In this document: positions 57,177-64,000 of the stretch, in pieces
How positions within the stretch are numbered: the first letter of the stretch is position 1
Layout: each line of letters starts with the position of its first letter
From: Geomonas sp. RF6
Lineage (GTDB): Bacteria; Desulfobacterota; Desulfuromonadia; Geobacterales; Geobacteraceae
Direction: 5' to 3'
DNA: 64,000 nt
Assembly: GCF_021044625.1 (NCBI RefSeq)
Contig: NZ_CP087999.1
Location: 3,679,001 to 3,743,000, forward strand
The notes under the pieces: generated by a model
The model's input: only the letters and a program-made list of their open reading frames with translations
What the model was told of the DNA's origin: nothing
The model's database searches: none
Position numbers and translations under genes: made by a program

Positions 57177-59810
57177 ATGATGAAAAAGCTACTGCTTGTA
57201 CTTTTGCTGCTGTCTTCTTTTCCGGCATTGGCCAATGCCTGGACCATCACTGCGAAGATCGGTAGTCCTTCCGGGAAAATAACGTGGGGGACGCAGACTG
57301 TCTCATCAGGTACCGGTTACTTTTACGTCCCCACCGGTGACACCACCGTCACGGTCACCCCATCCTCCGGCTATTCCGTCTCCCTCGTCACCCTCGACGG
57401 GACCTCTCTCGGCACTCCGCCCGCTGGGGGCGCTGTGACCGTGCCTCAGGGAGGGAGGTCATCCCGCACACTGATCGCCTATTTCACCTCCGCAAGCTAT
57501 ACGGTCACCGCCAGCCAGTCGGCGGGAGGAACCCTTTCCCTACAGCAGACGGCTCCGACTGTCGGTGCAATTTCCCAGACGTCGCTGTCGGGGCTTAAAA
57601 CAGGCGCGGTTGTGAAGATCAGCGCGAGCCCCAATACCGACTACACCGTTACCTCGCTGAGAGTCGGGAACTCCACCGTGTGGAGCGGCAGCAGTGCCCT
57701 TCCTGTCATCTACAACTACACCATCACCAACTCAAGCCAGACAGTCAGCGCGACTTATGCTCTCATTCCCCGGGCGAGCGCAAACATCGTCGTCGGCTCC
57801 ACGACGGCACCGGTGGAAGCCTCCGTCTCCCTCAACGCCTCGGCCTCCAGCACCAATGACCCCCCCTTGAGCTACCTCTTCAGCGTCGCCTCCGGCGATG
57901 CCTCCAAAGTCACCATCTCCCCGGCGGGACAGAGCAGTTCCCCCCTTGCCACCTTCAGCGCCAGTGCCACCGGGACGTACTCGGTGAAGGTCACCATCAC
58001 CTCCGCCCACGGTGCCACAAGCAGCGCTACCTCCCCGGAGATAACCGTCATGACGCAGTCCGCCTACGACTCAGGCGTCTGCACCTCCTGCCACGCCAAC
58101 CGCGACAGTGCTCTGGTGGGAGCCTTCCGGGAGTCGGACCATTACCTCTCTGCAGGGGTCAGTTGCTCCAACTGCCACAACCCCGACGGCACACTTGGGC
58201 ACCCCTATCTCACTAACCCCGCAAATGCCTGCCAGGGGTGCCACGCTACGGCCGTGGCGGAAGTTTCCTCCTCCCCGCACAGTCAGGGGTGCGCCGGCTG
58301 CCATGCCGACCACTCCGTCAAGGCCGACTTCAACATCTGCACCAGCTGCCACAGCTCGGTCTTCGGTGCCGGAGCCATCCACCAGAATGCGCTCGCCGTG
58401 CTGGCGCCCCACTGCAGGGAGTGCCACAACCCCCACACCTTCATGTCCAATGCGAGCCGTCCGCACTTCTCCAATTCGAGCAGCGCCCAGTACATCACCA
58501 AGAACCTGGGGTGCCCGCAGTGCCACAACGAAGTCGACAGAGACGGGACCGTCTCCTTCGAGATCTACGACGCGACGAGAGAGTGGGCTCGCAGCGGGAA
58601 GGGGGACGGCCGTGCGCCGGCGTACATGAGTTACGACTTCAAGCTGGAGGGGACCCCTGCTCCCGCAACACCCGCCAACTCAGCGGCGAAGGATTGCGTC
58701 AGGTGCCATACCACAACCGGCTACATCAACTACGTCACTTCCAATTTCCAGGACATCCACGCATGGGGGAGCTCTGACGACCGGACGAGAGAGATGATTG
58801 CCTGCTCGACATGCCACGACCCCATCCCGTTCAGGTCGTACAACACGGTCGACCCTGTCACTCTCAACGTGACCGCAGAGGCATACTCCAGGCGCGACAT
58901 CCCCGCCGTCACCGCCTACTACAACTTCAGCGGAGCGGGCGCCGGGCGCGTGCTGAATGCGGTGCCGATGGGGTATGACGCAGGCGCCTCCAACAACTGC
59001 ATCGCCTGCCACAGCGGCACCGCAGCCGGGTCGACGCTGAAGGCCCTGGTGAGCGCGGCAGGGGCCCAGGGGGAGTTCTGGAACAGCACACCCCTCATCG
59101 ATCCCCACGGGATGGGAGCTGCCGGCATACTCTTCGCGAAGAGCGGGTACGAGTTCAACGGGCGCAGCTACACGGGCCCCTTGAACTACATCCACTGGTC
59201 CGTCGGGGACGGCAACCCCGGCTCGTGCGTGACGTGCCACATGTGGACGCCCAAGCCGCACGTCTTCTCTGCCGTCTCCAGTGCAGGGGGGACCATCACC
59301 AAAATCACCGGTTTCGACGACGTCTGTTCCTACTGCCACGACAACACGACGAGGCCGATCCCGCTGAACAACCCTGCGGTGCTTGACGGCAAGAAGCAGC
59401 AGTACCTCTCCTCGCTGCGGGTGCTGAGAGGGGTCCTCGCAGGAAAGGGTATCCATTTCAATCCCTCCCGCGCCCCCTACTTCTTCTCCGTTGCGGAAGA
59501 GGGGGGGCAGGCCCCGGGGACTGCCTACAAGACCTGGAACAGCCTGTACGCAGCCGGTTCCCCGGCAGCGTACAAAGGCAGCGATCTCATGGGCGCCGCC
59601 TTCAACCTCCGTCTCCTCTGGAGCGAAGGAGGGGCGTACACCCACAACTCGTTCTATGCACGGAGGCTCATCTACGACTCCATCGACCTGGCCGACAACG
59701 GGCTCCTGGACAACAGCGTCGCCTTGACGATCCAGAATGCTGCGGTGACGGATCTGGTCAGCAGCGACGACAAGACAAGGGCAGCGTCCTATGTGGGAGC
59801 TCGCCCCTGA
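57177..59810 (+). CDS. Secreted 12-heme c-type cytochrome with beta-repeat N-terminal domain
   Basis: This is an 877-residue protein. The ATG at 57177 follows GAGGAGGG; the frame upstream is leader. A signal peptide (about 1-24) ends in ANA-W. Residues about 25-200 form beta-repeat domains like those of the FN3 protein at 600-1895, and about 205-300 a PKD-like domain. From about 305 to 725 there are twelve CxxCH heme sites (for example CTSCH, CSNCH, CQGCH, CAGCH), each with spare His for axial ligation; the last 150 residues lack hemes. It probably takes part in extracellular electron transfer or metal reduction. No riboswitch is visible in its leader. It is transcribed alone. Confidence 0.92.
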   Translation: MMKKLLLVLLLLSSFPALANAWTITAKIGSPSGKITWGTQTVSSGTGYFYVPTGDTTVTVTPSSGYSVSLVTLDGTSLGTPPAGGAVTVPQGGRSSRTLIAYFTSASYTVTASQSAGGTLSLQQTAPTVGAISQTSLSGLKTGAVVKISASPNTDYTVTSLRVGNSTVWSGSSALPVIYNYTITNSSQTVSATYALIPRASANIVVGSTTAPVEASVSLNASASSTNDPPLSYLFSVASGDASKVTISPAGQSSSPLATFSASATGTYSVKVTITSAHGATSSATSPEITVMTQSAYDSGVCTSCHANRDSALVGAFRESDHYLSAGVSCSNCHNPDGTLGHPYLTNPANACQGCHATAVAEVSSSPHSQGCAGCHADHSVKADFNICTSCHSSVFGAGAIHQNALAVLAPHCRECHNPHTFMSNASRPHFSNSSSAQYITKNLGCPQCHNEVDRDGTVSFEIYDATREWARSGKGDGRAPAYMSYDFKLEGTPAPATPANSAAKDCVRCHTTTGYINYVTSNFQDIHAWGSSDDRTREMIACSTCHDPIPFRSYNTVDPVTLNVTAEAYSRRDIPAVTAYYNFSGAGAGRVLNAVPMGYDAGASNNCIACHSGTAAGSTLKALVSAAGAQGEFWNSTPLIDPHGMGAAGILFAKSGYEFNGRSYTGPLNYIHWSVGDGNPGSCVTCHMWTPKPHVFSAVSSAGGTITKITGFDDVCSYCHDNTTRPIPLNNPAVLDGKKQQYLSSLRVLRGVLAGKGIHFNPSRAPYFFSVAEEGGQAPGTAYKTWNSLYAAGSPAAYKGSDLMGAAFNLRLLWSEGGAYTHNSFYARRLIYDSIDLADNGLLDNSVALTIQNAAVTDLVSSDDKTRAASYVGARP

Positions 59811-59820
59811 GCCTGCCGGG

Positions 59821-59850
59821 TTGACGTCGCCTCATACAAAATGGTATATG
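59821..59850 (+). promoter_or_regulatory. Promoter of the zinc-ribbon gene
   Basis: TTGACG (59821-59826) and TATATG (59845-59850) are separated by 18 bases, 48 bases before the gene start. Confidence 0.5.
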
Positions 59851-59897
59851 GTCAGTCAAGGTGACAACCAAAAGCACGCTGACGAGGGGAAGAGACC

Positions 59898-60161
59898 ATG
59901 ATTATCGAGAAAAAGATCGATCCGATTCTGCATCGGCAGAAATGTCACGCATGTGGTTACTACACCATCTATGAGGCAATACCGACCGGCGATACGGCAA
60001 CCGATACCTGCACCTACTGCGGTCACCAGGTGCAGTTGAATTGGTATTCTGATCTGAGGGCAGCCATCAAGAGCAACGAGAAGTGGTTCAAGGACATGGC
60101 TGCTGTGGTACCTGAACTGGATCAGCTCAAAAACCGTGGAGACCACATCCTTCTCGACTAG
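59898..60161 (+). CDS. Small zinc-ribbon-like protein, function unknown
   Basis: This is an 87-residue protein with two CxxC knuckles (KCHACGYYT and TCTYCGHQV, residues about 16-19 and 38-41) that could form a zinc ribbon, followed by a helical tail. I do not recognise the family. It has its own promoter and terminator, and a GAGGGGAAGAG site before the ATG. Small zinc-ribbon proteins often serve as regulators or rubredoxin-like electron carriers; neither is supported here. Confidence 0.78.
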   Translation: MIIEKKIDPILHRQKCHACGYYTIYEAIPTGDTATDTCTYCGHQVQLNWYSDLRAAIKSNEKWFKDMAAVVPELDQLKNRGDHILLD

Positions 60162-60197
60162 CTCGTGTATGAGGAGGCTCCCCGGATGTACCATCCC

Positions 60198-60230
60198 GAC
60201 CCCCGGCCTTCACTGCGCCGGGGGTCTTTT
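60198..60230 (+). terminator. Intrinsic terminator
   Basis: GACCCCCGGC (60198-60207) pairs with GCCGGGGGTC (60217-60226), followed by TTTT. Confidence 0.9.
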
Positions 60231-60350
60231 CGTACTATGAGTTCTTTATACAGGGCGAAAAGGGTGCTGTGAGTGACACGCTCTTGCATTTGCCATGGCA
60301 TGATGCAATATATGGCCTGCATGAAGGCGCAATGAGTAGAGGAGGGAAGT

Positions 60351-60662
60351 ATGAAGATCGTGGAGCTCGGATCCGCAGAAAGGGTCCCCATCAACATCGA
60401 CGCGAGAAAGCTCTGCGTCCGTGAGGACCTCGAGCTGATCCATCTCGAGTTTGCGCCGGGGGAGGGGCTCGATGTACATGCCAATCCCTTTGACGTGGTA
60501 TTCTTCGTGGTGGAGGGCTCTGGGGAGCTGGAGGTCGGAGGGGAAAGGAGGATGGTCACGCAGGACGCCGCGGTAGAGGTGCCGGCCCAGGTAATGCGCG
60601 GCTGGAAGAACACGGGTCCGGGGAGGCTGCGCGTCCTCGTTATCAAGGCGCTCAGGAAGTAG
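60351..60662 (+). CDS. Small cupin-domain protein
   Basis: This is a 103-residue single cupin. The core is LEFAPGEGLDVHANPFDVVFFVVEGSGEL. Only one His of the usual HxH metal site remains (DVHANP), so it may be a non-metal cupin with a binding or sensing role. GGAGG lies seven bases before the ATG. The next gene starts 33 bases downstream, so the two may be co-transcribed. Confidence 0.82.
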   Translation: MKIVELGSAERVPINIDARKLCVREDLELIHLEFAPGEGLDVHANPFDVVFFVVEGSGELEVGGERRMVTQDAAVEVPAQVMRGWKNTGPGRLRVLVIKALRK

Positions 60663-60695
60663 GGTGGGTGGAGATGCGATGGGAGTGCGGCCAGG

Positions 60696-61772
60696 ATGAA
60701 GCATAAAGGTCACGGAATGGGTTTCTCCTGGTTCATCTTCTTCTCTCTGCTCTATGTAGCGCTCCTCGCCGCCATATCGGTGCTCAACCGCTTCGGCGCC
60801 GACCGCTTCTGGTTCGGCGCACTCAATCTTTACCTCCCCCAGGCCATGTGGCTCCTGCCGGGGATCGTCCTCACCGTCGTAGCACTCTTTGTCGCCAGGC
60901 GCTGGATCTGGCTGCCGCTGCTGTGCCTCCTCTGGGTCATCGGTCCCGTCATGGGGCTTTGCCTCCCGCTCCACCCGTACACTCTCGCTCCTGGCGATCT
61001 CCTGCTGCGGGTCATGACGTGCAACACGAAGTACGGCAAGTACCCCTCAAACGCGCTCATCTCCGACATAGACCGCTACAGCCCCGATCTCCTTCTCTTC
61101 CAGGACGCCGAGGAGGTGCGCAAGAGCGAGCTCGGGAAGATCCTTCGCTCGTGGCACGTGCGCTACCACGGCCAGTATGTGGTGGCAAGCAAGCTCCCTC
61201 TGTCGGAGTTCGAGGTCTTCCGCATCGAGGTGCCGGGGGAAAAGGAGGATTTTCTGCGGGTGCGCCTGATGGTGGGGGGGAAGCCGGTGTCGGTATATAA
61301 CGTCCACCTTCAGACGCCGCGTGCGGGGCTGAACGCCTTTCGCAAGGTGAAGAGGCGCCCGTGGTACTTCCCGAAGGCGGTGGAGCGGTTCGAGGGGAAC
61401 GTGGAGGTGCGGCTGGCGCAGGCGCGGGCCCTGACGGAACGGCTGGAACGGGAGAAGGGGGCGGTGATCCTCGCGGGCGACCTGAACTCCCCCGACGCCT
61501 CCCTGACCTGCCTCATGCTGCGCGATGCGGGTCTGCACGATGCCTTCGCAGAGGGGGGGAGGGGGTACGGGTACAGCTACGGCCACAAGCTCCTGCAGCA
61601 CCGGCTCCCCTGGATCCGCGTCTCCTGGATGCGCATCGATCACATCATGATGAGCGACGACCTGCGCACGCTGTCGTGCTGGACCGGCAACGGCGAGTCC
61701 TCGGAGCATCGCCCGGTGCTGGCGGACCTGGTACTGCGAGGGGATGAGGGTGCGGAGCGAAGGGGGCGCTGA
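60696..61772 (+). CDS. Membrane-bound endonuclease/exonuclease/phosphatase (EEP) family protein
   Basis: This is a 358-residue protein. Three N-terminal helices (about 10-85) anchor it. The EEP domain (about 105-350) shows RVMTCNTKYG (Asn), LLLFQDAEEV (Gln-Asp where Glu is usual), YNVHLQT, AGDLNSPDAS and the terminal SSEHRPVLADL. Members are phosphodiesterases or sphingomyelinase-like phosphatases; the membrane anchor points to a lipid or extracytoplasmic substrate. The substitution at the Glu metal ligand deserves note. Overlapping TGA/ATG spacing is absent; it follows the cupin gene. Confidence 0.83.
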   Translation: MKHKGHGMGFSWFIFFSLLYVALLAAISVLNRFGADRFWFGALNLYLPQAMWLLPGIVLTVVALFVARRWIWLPLLCLLWVIGPVMGLCLPLHPYTLAPGDLLLRVMTCNTKYGKYPSNALISDIDRYSPDLLLFQDAEEVRKSELGKILRSWHVRYHGQYVVASKLPLSEFEVFRIEVPGEKEDFLRVRLMVGGKPVSVYNVHLQTPRAGLNAFRKVKRRPWYFPKAVERFEGNVEVRLAQARALTERLEREKGAVILAGDLNSPDASLTCLMLRDAGLHDAFAEGGRGYGYSYGHKLLQHRLPWIRVSWMRIDHIMMSDDLRTLSCWTGNGESSEHRPVLADLVLRGDEGAERRGR

Positions 61773-61792
61773 GGAGACCGCCGCCCTCTCCG

Positions 61793-62668
61793 TCACGGCA
61801 CCCTTTTTTCCTTTCGACTGTTCACGAGGTAAATTCCGCCGAGGACGAGCACCCCGCCGATCGTCTCCGTCGCTCCCAAAGTTTCTCCTAGTACGGGGAT
61901 GGAGAGGAGAGCGGTCACCACTGCCTGCCCGAGGAGGGAGACCGACACCGACGATGCCTTCAGGTGCCCCAGGGCATAGTTGATGGCGAGCCAGCCGACG
62001 AGATGGGAGACGAGTCCGAGGCCCGCCAGAGCCCACCAGCTCCTCGGACTGAAGCCGGTGAGGGGGAGTCCGAGGGCGAGGTTCACGACCAGGAGGAGGG
62101 CGGCCCCGGCGATGACGGAGATGGTCATGAAGGTCAGGGTGTCGCTGGCGCCTCGTGCCTTTTGCGTGGTGAGGAGGTAGGCGGCGTAGAAGATGCTCGC
62201 TCCGATGCTTAAGAGATCTCCCCGGTTGAAGGTGAGCTCCCGCAGGGCGTTTGGCCCCACGATGAGGGCCATGCCGATGAGGGAAAGCCCGAGCCCCAGC
62301 CAGAACCTCGGTGCGAGCCGCTCCCGGAAGAAGATCAGTGCGCCGAGCCCCACCCAGATCGGCGCGTTGTTGGCTAGAAGCGTGGCCGCTGCAGCCGAGG
62401 TGAGGAGAAGGCCCGAGTTCCAGAAGGTGAGATCGGCGGCAAAGAGGGCGCCTCCGGCGGCGATGAGGAGCAGGTCGTGCCGCGCGGGGAGCGTCTTTTT
62501 CCCCACAACCCACGCCATAACGAGGGGCGGGGCAGCAAAAAAGAGCCTGTAGAAGGCGGAAACGGTTCCCGGGAGTGCGGCGATCTTCACAAAGAGCGCG
62601 GAGCACCCTATGCAGAGAATGCCACAGGCAAGCGCGGCGTAGGCGAGGCGGATTTCCTTGGTCGTCAT
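61793..62668 (-). CDS. EamA/DMT-superfamily metabolite exporter
   Basis: This is a 291-residue protein with ten helices in two EamA repeats (about 10-140 and 150-285). AANNAPIWVGLGALIFF and LLGQAVVTALLSIPVLGE are the paired repeat motifs. RhaT/YdcZ/PecM-like exporters of this class move amino acids or metabolites. It is convergent with the EEP gene and divergent from the acyl-CoA dehydrogenase. Confidence 0.87.
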   Translation of the reverse strand: MTTKEIRLAYAALACGILCIGCSALFVKIAALPGTVSAFYRLFFAAPPLVMAWVVGKKTLPARHDLLLIAAGGALFAADLTFWNSGLLLTSAAAATLLANNAPIWVGLGALIFFRERLAPRFWLGLGLSLIGMALIVGPNALRELTFNRGDLLSIGASIFYAAYLLTTQKARGASDTLTFMTISVIAGAALLLVVNLALGLPLTGFSPRSWWALAGLGLVSHLVGWLAINYALGHLKASSVSVSLLGQAVVTALLSIPVLGETLGATETIGGVLVLGGIYLVNSRKEKRVP

Positions 62669-62764
62669 ATCAGGTCTTTCGTGGTGGGATTCGCGCCAAG
62701 GTACCCGATTACCTCCCGAGGATCAATGTAAAAGGGAAGACCCTGTTCACATCCAGGAGGCTCC

Positions 62765-63925
62765 ATGAATCTCGATCTCACGGAAGAGCAGAAGCTGATA
62801 CAGGAGACCGCGCGGGAGTTTGCCCGGGCCGAGTTGCAGCCGGTGGCGGCGAGGCTCGACGAGTCGGGAGACAGGGAGCTTTTTCTGGCTAACCTGAAAA
62901 AACTCGCCCACCTCGGCTTCATGGGGCTGAACATCCCGGAGAGCTACGGGGGGGCCGAAGCCGGTGCGGTCGCCTTCAGCGTCGCGGTCACAGAGATTGC
63001 CCGCGCCTGCGCCTCGACGGCGGTCACCCTTTCGGTCAACAACATGGTTTGCGAGGTCATTGCGGCCATGGGGACGGAGGAGCAGCGCCGGCGCTACCTG
63101 CCGCGCATCTGTTCCGGCGAGTATTCTGCTGCGAGCTTCGCCCTTTCCGAACCGGGAGCGGGCTCCGACGCCGCCGCCATATCGACGGAGGCGGTTCCCA
63201 CAGCAGACGGCTACGTCCTTAACGGTGCAAAGGTTTTCATCACCAGCGCTCCGTATGCCGGCGTTTTCCTCGTGTGGGCAGTGACGGACAAGGCAGCTCC
63301 GAAAGGGAAGGGGATCACCTGCTTTCTCGTGGAGGCGGGAACCCCCGGGCTGGTGGTGGGGAAGGAAGAGCACAAGATGGGGCAGAAGGCGTCGGCGACG
63401 TGCGAGGTGCTCTTGAAGGAGTGCCGGGTGCCGGCTGACGCGGTTCTTGGTACCGTGAATGACGGCTACCGCATTGCCGTCGGCGAACTGGCCGGCGGCC
63501 GCATCGGCATCGGCTCGTTGGCACTCGGCGTGGGGCTGGCCGCAATGGAGTATGCCACGCGGTACGCCGCGCAGCGGGTGCAGTTCGGCCAGAAGCTCAC
63601 GTCGTTCCAGTCGCTGCAGTGGAAGATCGCGGAAGCGTACACGGAGCTTGAGGCGGCGCGCCTCCTGCTCATGCAGGCGGCATTTCGCAAGGAGCAAGGG
63701 AGGAGCTTTTTCAAGGAAGCCTCCATGGCGAAGATGTACGCGAGCGAAGCGGCGAACCGCGCCTGTTACAGCGCCATCCAGATGCTCGGGGGATACGGGT
63801 ACATCCAGGACTTCCCGGTGGAGCGATACGCGAGGGACGTGCGGGTAACATCCATCTACGAAGGGACGAACGAGATCCAGCGGCTCATCATCGCCCGCGA
63901 GATCGTGCGGGGGTTCGAGGGATAG
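62765..63925 (+). CDS. Acyl-CoA dehydrogenase
   Basis: This is a 386-residue flavoprotein of full family length. ASFALSEPGAGSDAAA and VFITSAPYAGVFLVWAV are the FAD-binding blocks; the catalytic Glu lies in IYEGTNEIQRLIIAR (about residue 366), the short- or medium-chain butyryl-CoA type position. It would oxidise acyl-CoA to enoyl-CoA, passing electrons to ETF. A strong CAGGAGG site lies five bases upstream. No linked ETF or thiolase is within the window; the neighbouring region is cut. Confidence 0.92.
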   Translation: MNLDLTEEQKLIQETAREFARAELQPVAARLDESGDRELFLANLKKLAHLGFMGLNIPESYGGAEAGAVAFSVAVTEIARACASTAVTLSVNNMVCEVIAAMGTEEQRRRYLPRICSGEYSAASFALSEPGAGSDAAAISTEAVPTADGYVLNGAKVFITSAPYAGVFLVWAVTDKAAPKGKGITCFLVEAGTPGLVVGKEEHKMGQKASATCEVLLKECRVPADAVLGTVNDGYRIAVGELAGGRIGIGSLALGVGLAAMEYATRYAAQRVQFGQKLTSFQSLQWKIAEAYTELEAARLLLMQAAFRKEQGRSFFKEASMAKMYASEAANRACYSAIQMLGGYGYIQDFPVERYARDVRVTSIYEGTNEIQRLIIAREIVRGFEG

Positions 63926-63974
63926 CGGAGGGTACAAGCCGCCGTGTAATCCACGGTCCCGCGAACGGTCGACA

Positions 63975-64000
63975 CTGGTCCGACTGGTCCGACTGGTCTG
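63975..64000. repeat. 9-bp tandem array, inverted copy, cut by window edge
   Basis: Almost three CTGGTCCGA units (63975-64000). The inverted form TCGGACCAG is the unit of the array at 23376. It continues past the window. Confidence 0.85.

Overview
The window is about 62% GC and looks like a chromosome segment of a Geobacter-type bacterium (Geobacteraceae, Desulfuromonadota). The main reasons are a secreted 12-heme c-type cytochrome, a GEMM-I riboswitch of the variant type described in Geobacter as sensing 3',3'-cGAMP, GGDEF-EAL signalling, a lone CheD, and short GC-rich dispersed intergenic repeats. I found no rRNA, tRNA, insertion-sequence transposase, prophage or CRISPR array.

Layout. Positions 1-2100 (minus strand) carry two exported proteins, one with FN3 and beta-repeat domains and a beta-helix protein cut by the window edge, downstream of a GEMM-I riboswitch with an overlapping terminator. 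An ankyrin lipoprotein and a cupredoxin follow. Positions 3436-25924 form one long, tightly overlapped plus-strand locus of 22 genes, followed by a PagL-like lipid A deacylase gene ending at 26611. It has the hallmark set of an aryl polyene / flexirubin-like pathway: FabG, an aromatic amino-acid ammonia-lyase, a PaaK-like ligase, two ACPs, two dehydratases, a thioesterase, a LolA-like carrier, an MMPL exporter and a lipoprotein. Beyond that set it has four catalytically complete ketosynthases, two degenerate KS partners (two KS/CLF-type pairs), a phytoene-desaturase-like oxidoreductase, two B12-binding radical SAM enzymes, and two acyltransferases of different families. The enzymes suggest an aromatic starter is made and activated, extended into a polyene on ACP, remodelled by FAD and cobalamin/radical chemistry, attached to a lipid, and exported to the outer membrane. 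Next to it on the minus strand is a coupled pair: a glycosyltransferase-DUF2062 protein and a polysaccharide deacetylase-methyltransferase fusion.

Positions 29900-49400 are mostly housekeeping and accessory single genes: hydrolases, a DASS transporter with an unrecognised partner gene, a YtxH protein, a spermidine-synthase-like protein, an aminotransferase, YaeQ and YaiI, an MFS pump divergent from a LysR regulator, an FNT channel, DinB-like and SDR proteins, PolX, an aldehyde dehydrogenase and CheD. Positions 49500-64000 hold a PAS-GGDEF-EAL protein, two hydrolases, an MbfA-like ferritin/VIT1 iron exporter, an OmpA lipoprotein, a DnaQ-like exonuclease, the 12-heme cytochrome, a cupin, an EEP phosphatase, a DMT exporter and an acyl-CoA dehydrogenase.

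The intergenic DNA is unusually rich in repeats: REP-like palindromes, 9-bp tandem arrays at three loci that share one core, a direct duplication of about 190 bp inside the biosynthetic locus, a 200-bp direct duplication near 52 kb, and a 344-bp element bounded by inverted repeats near 27 kb.
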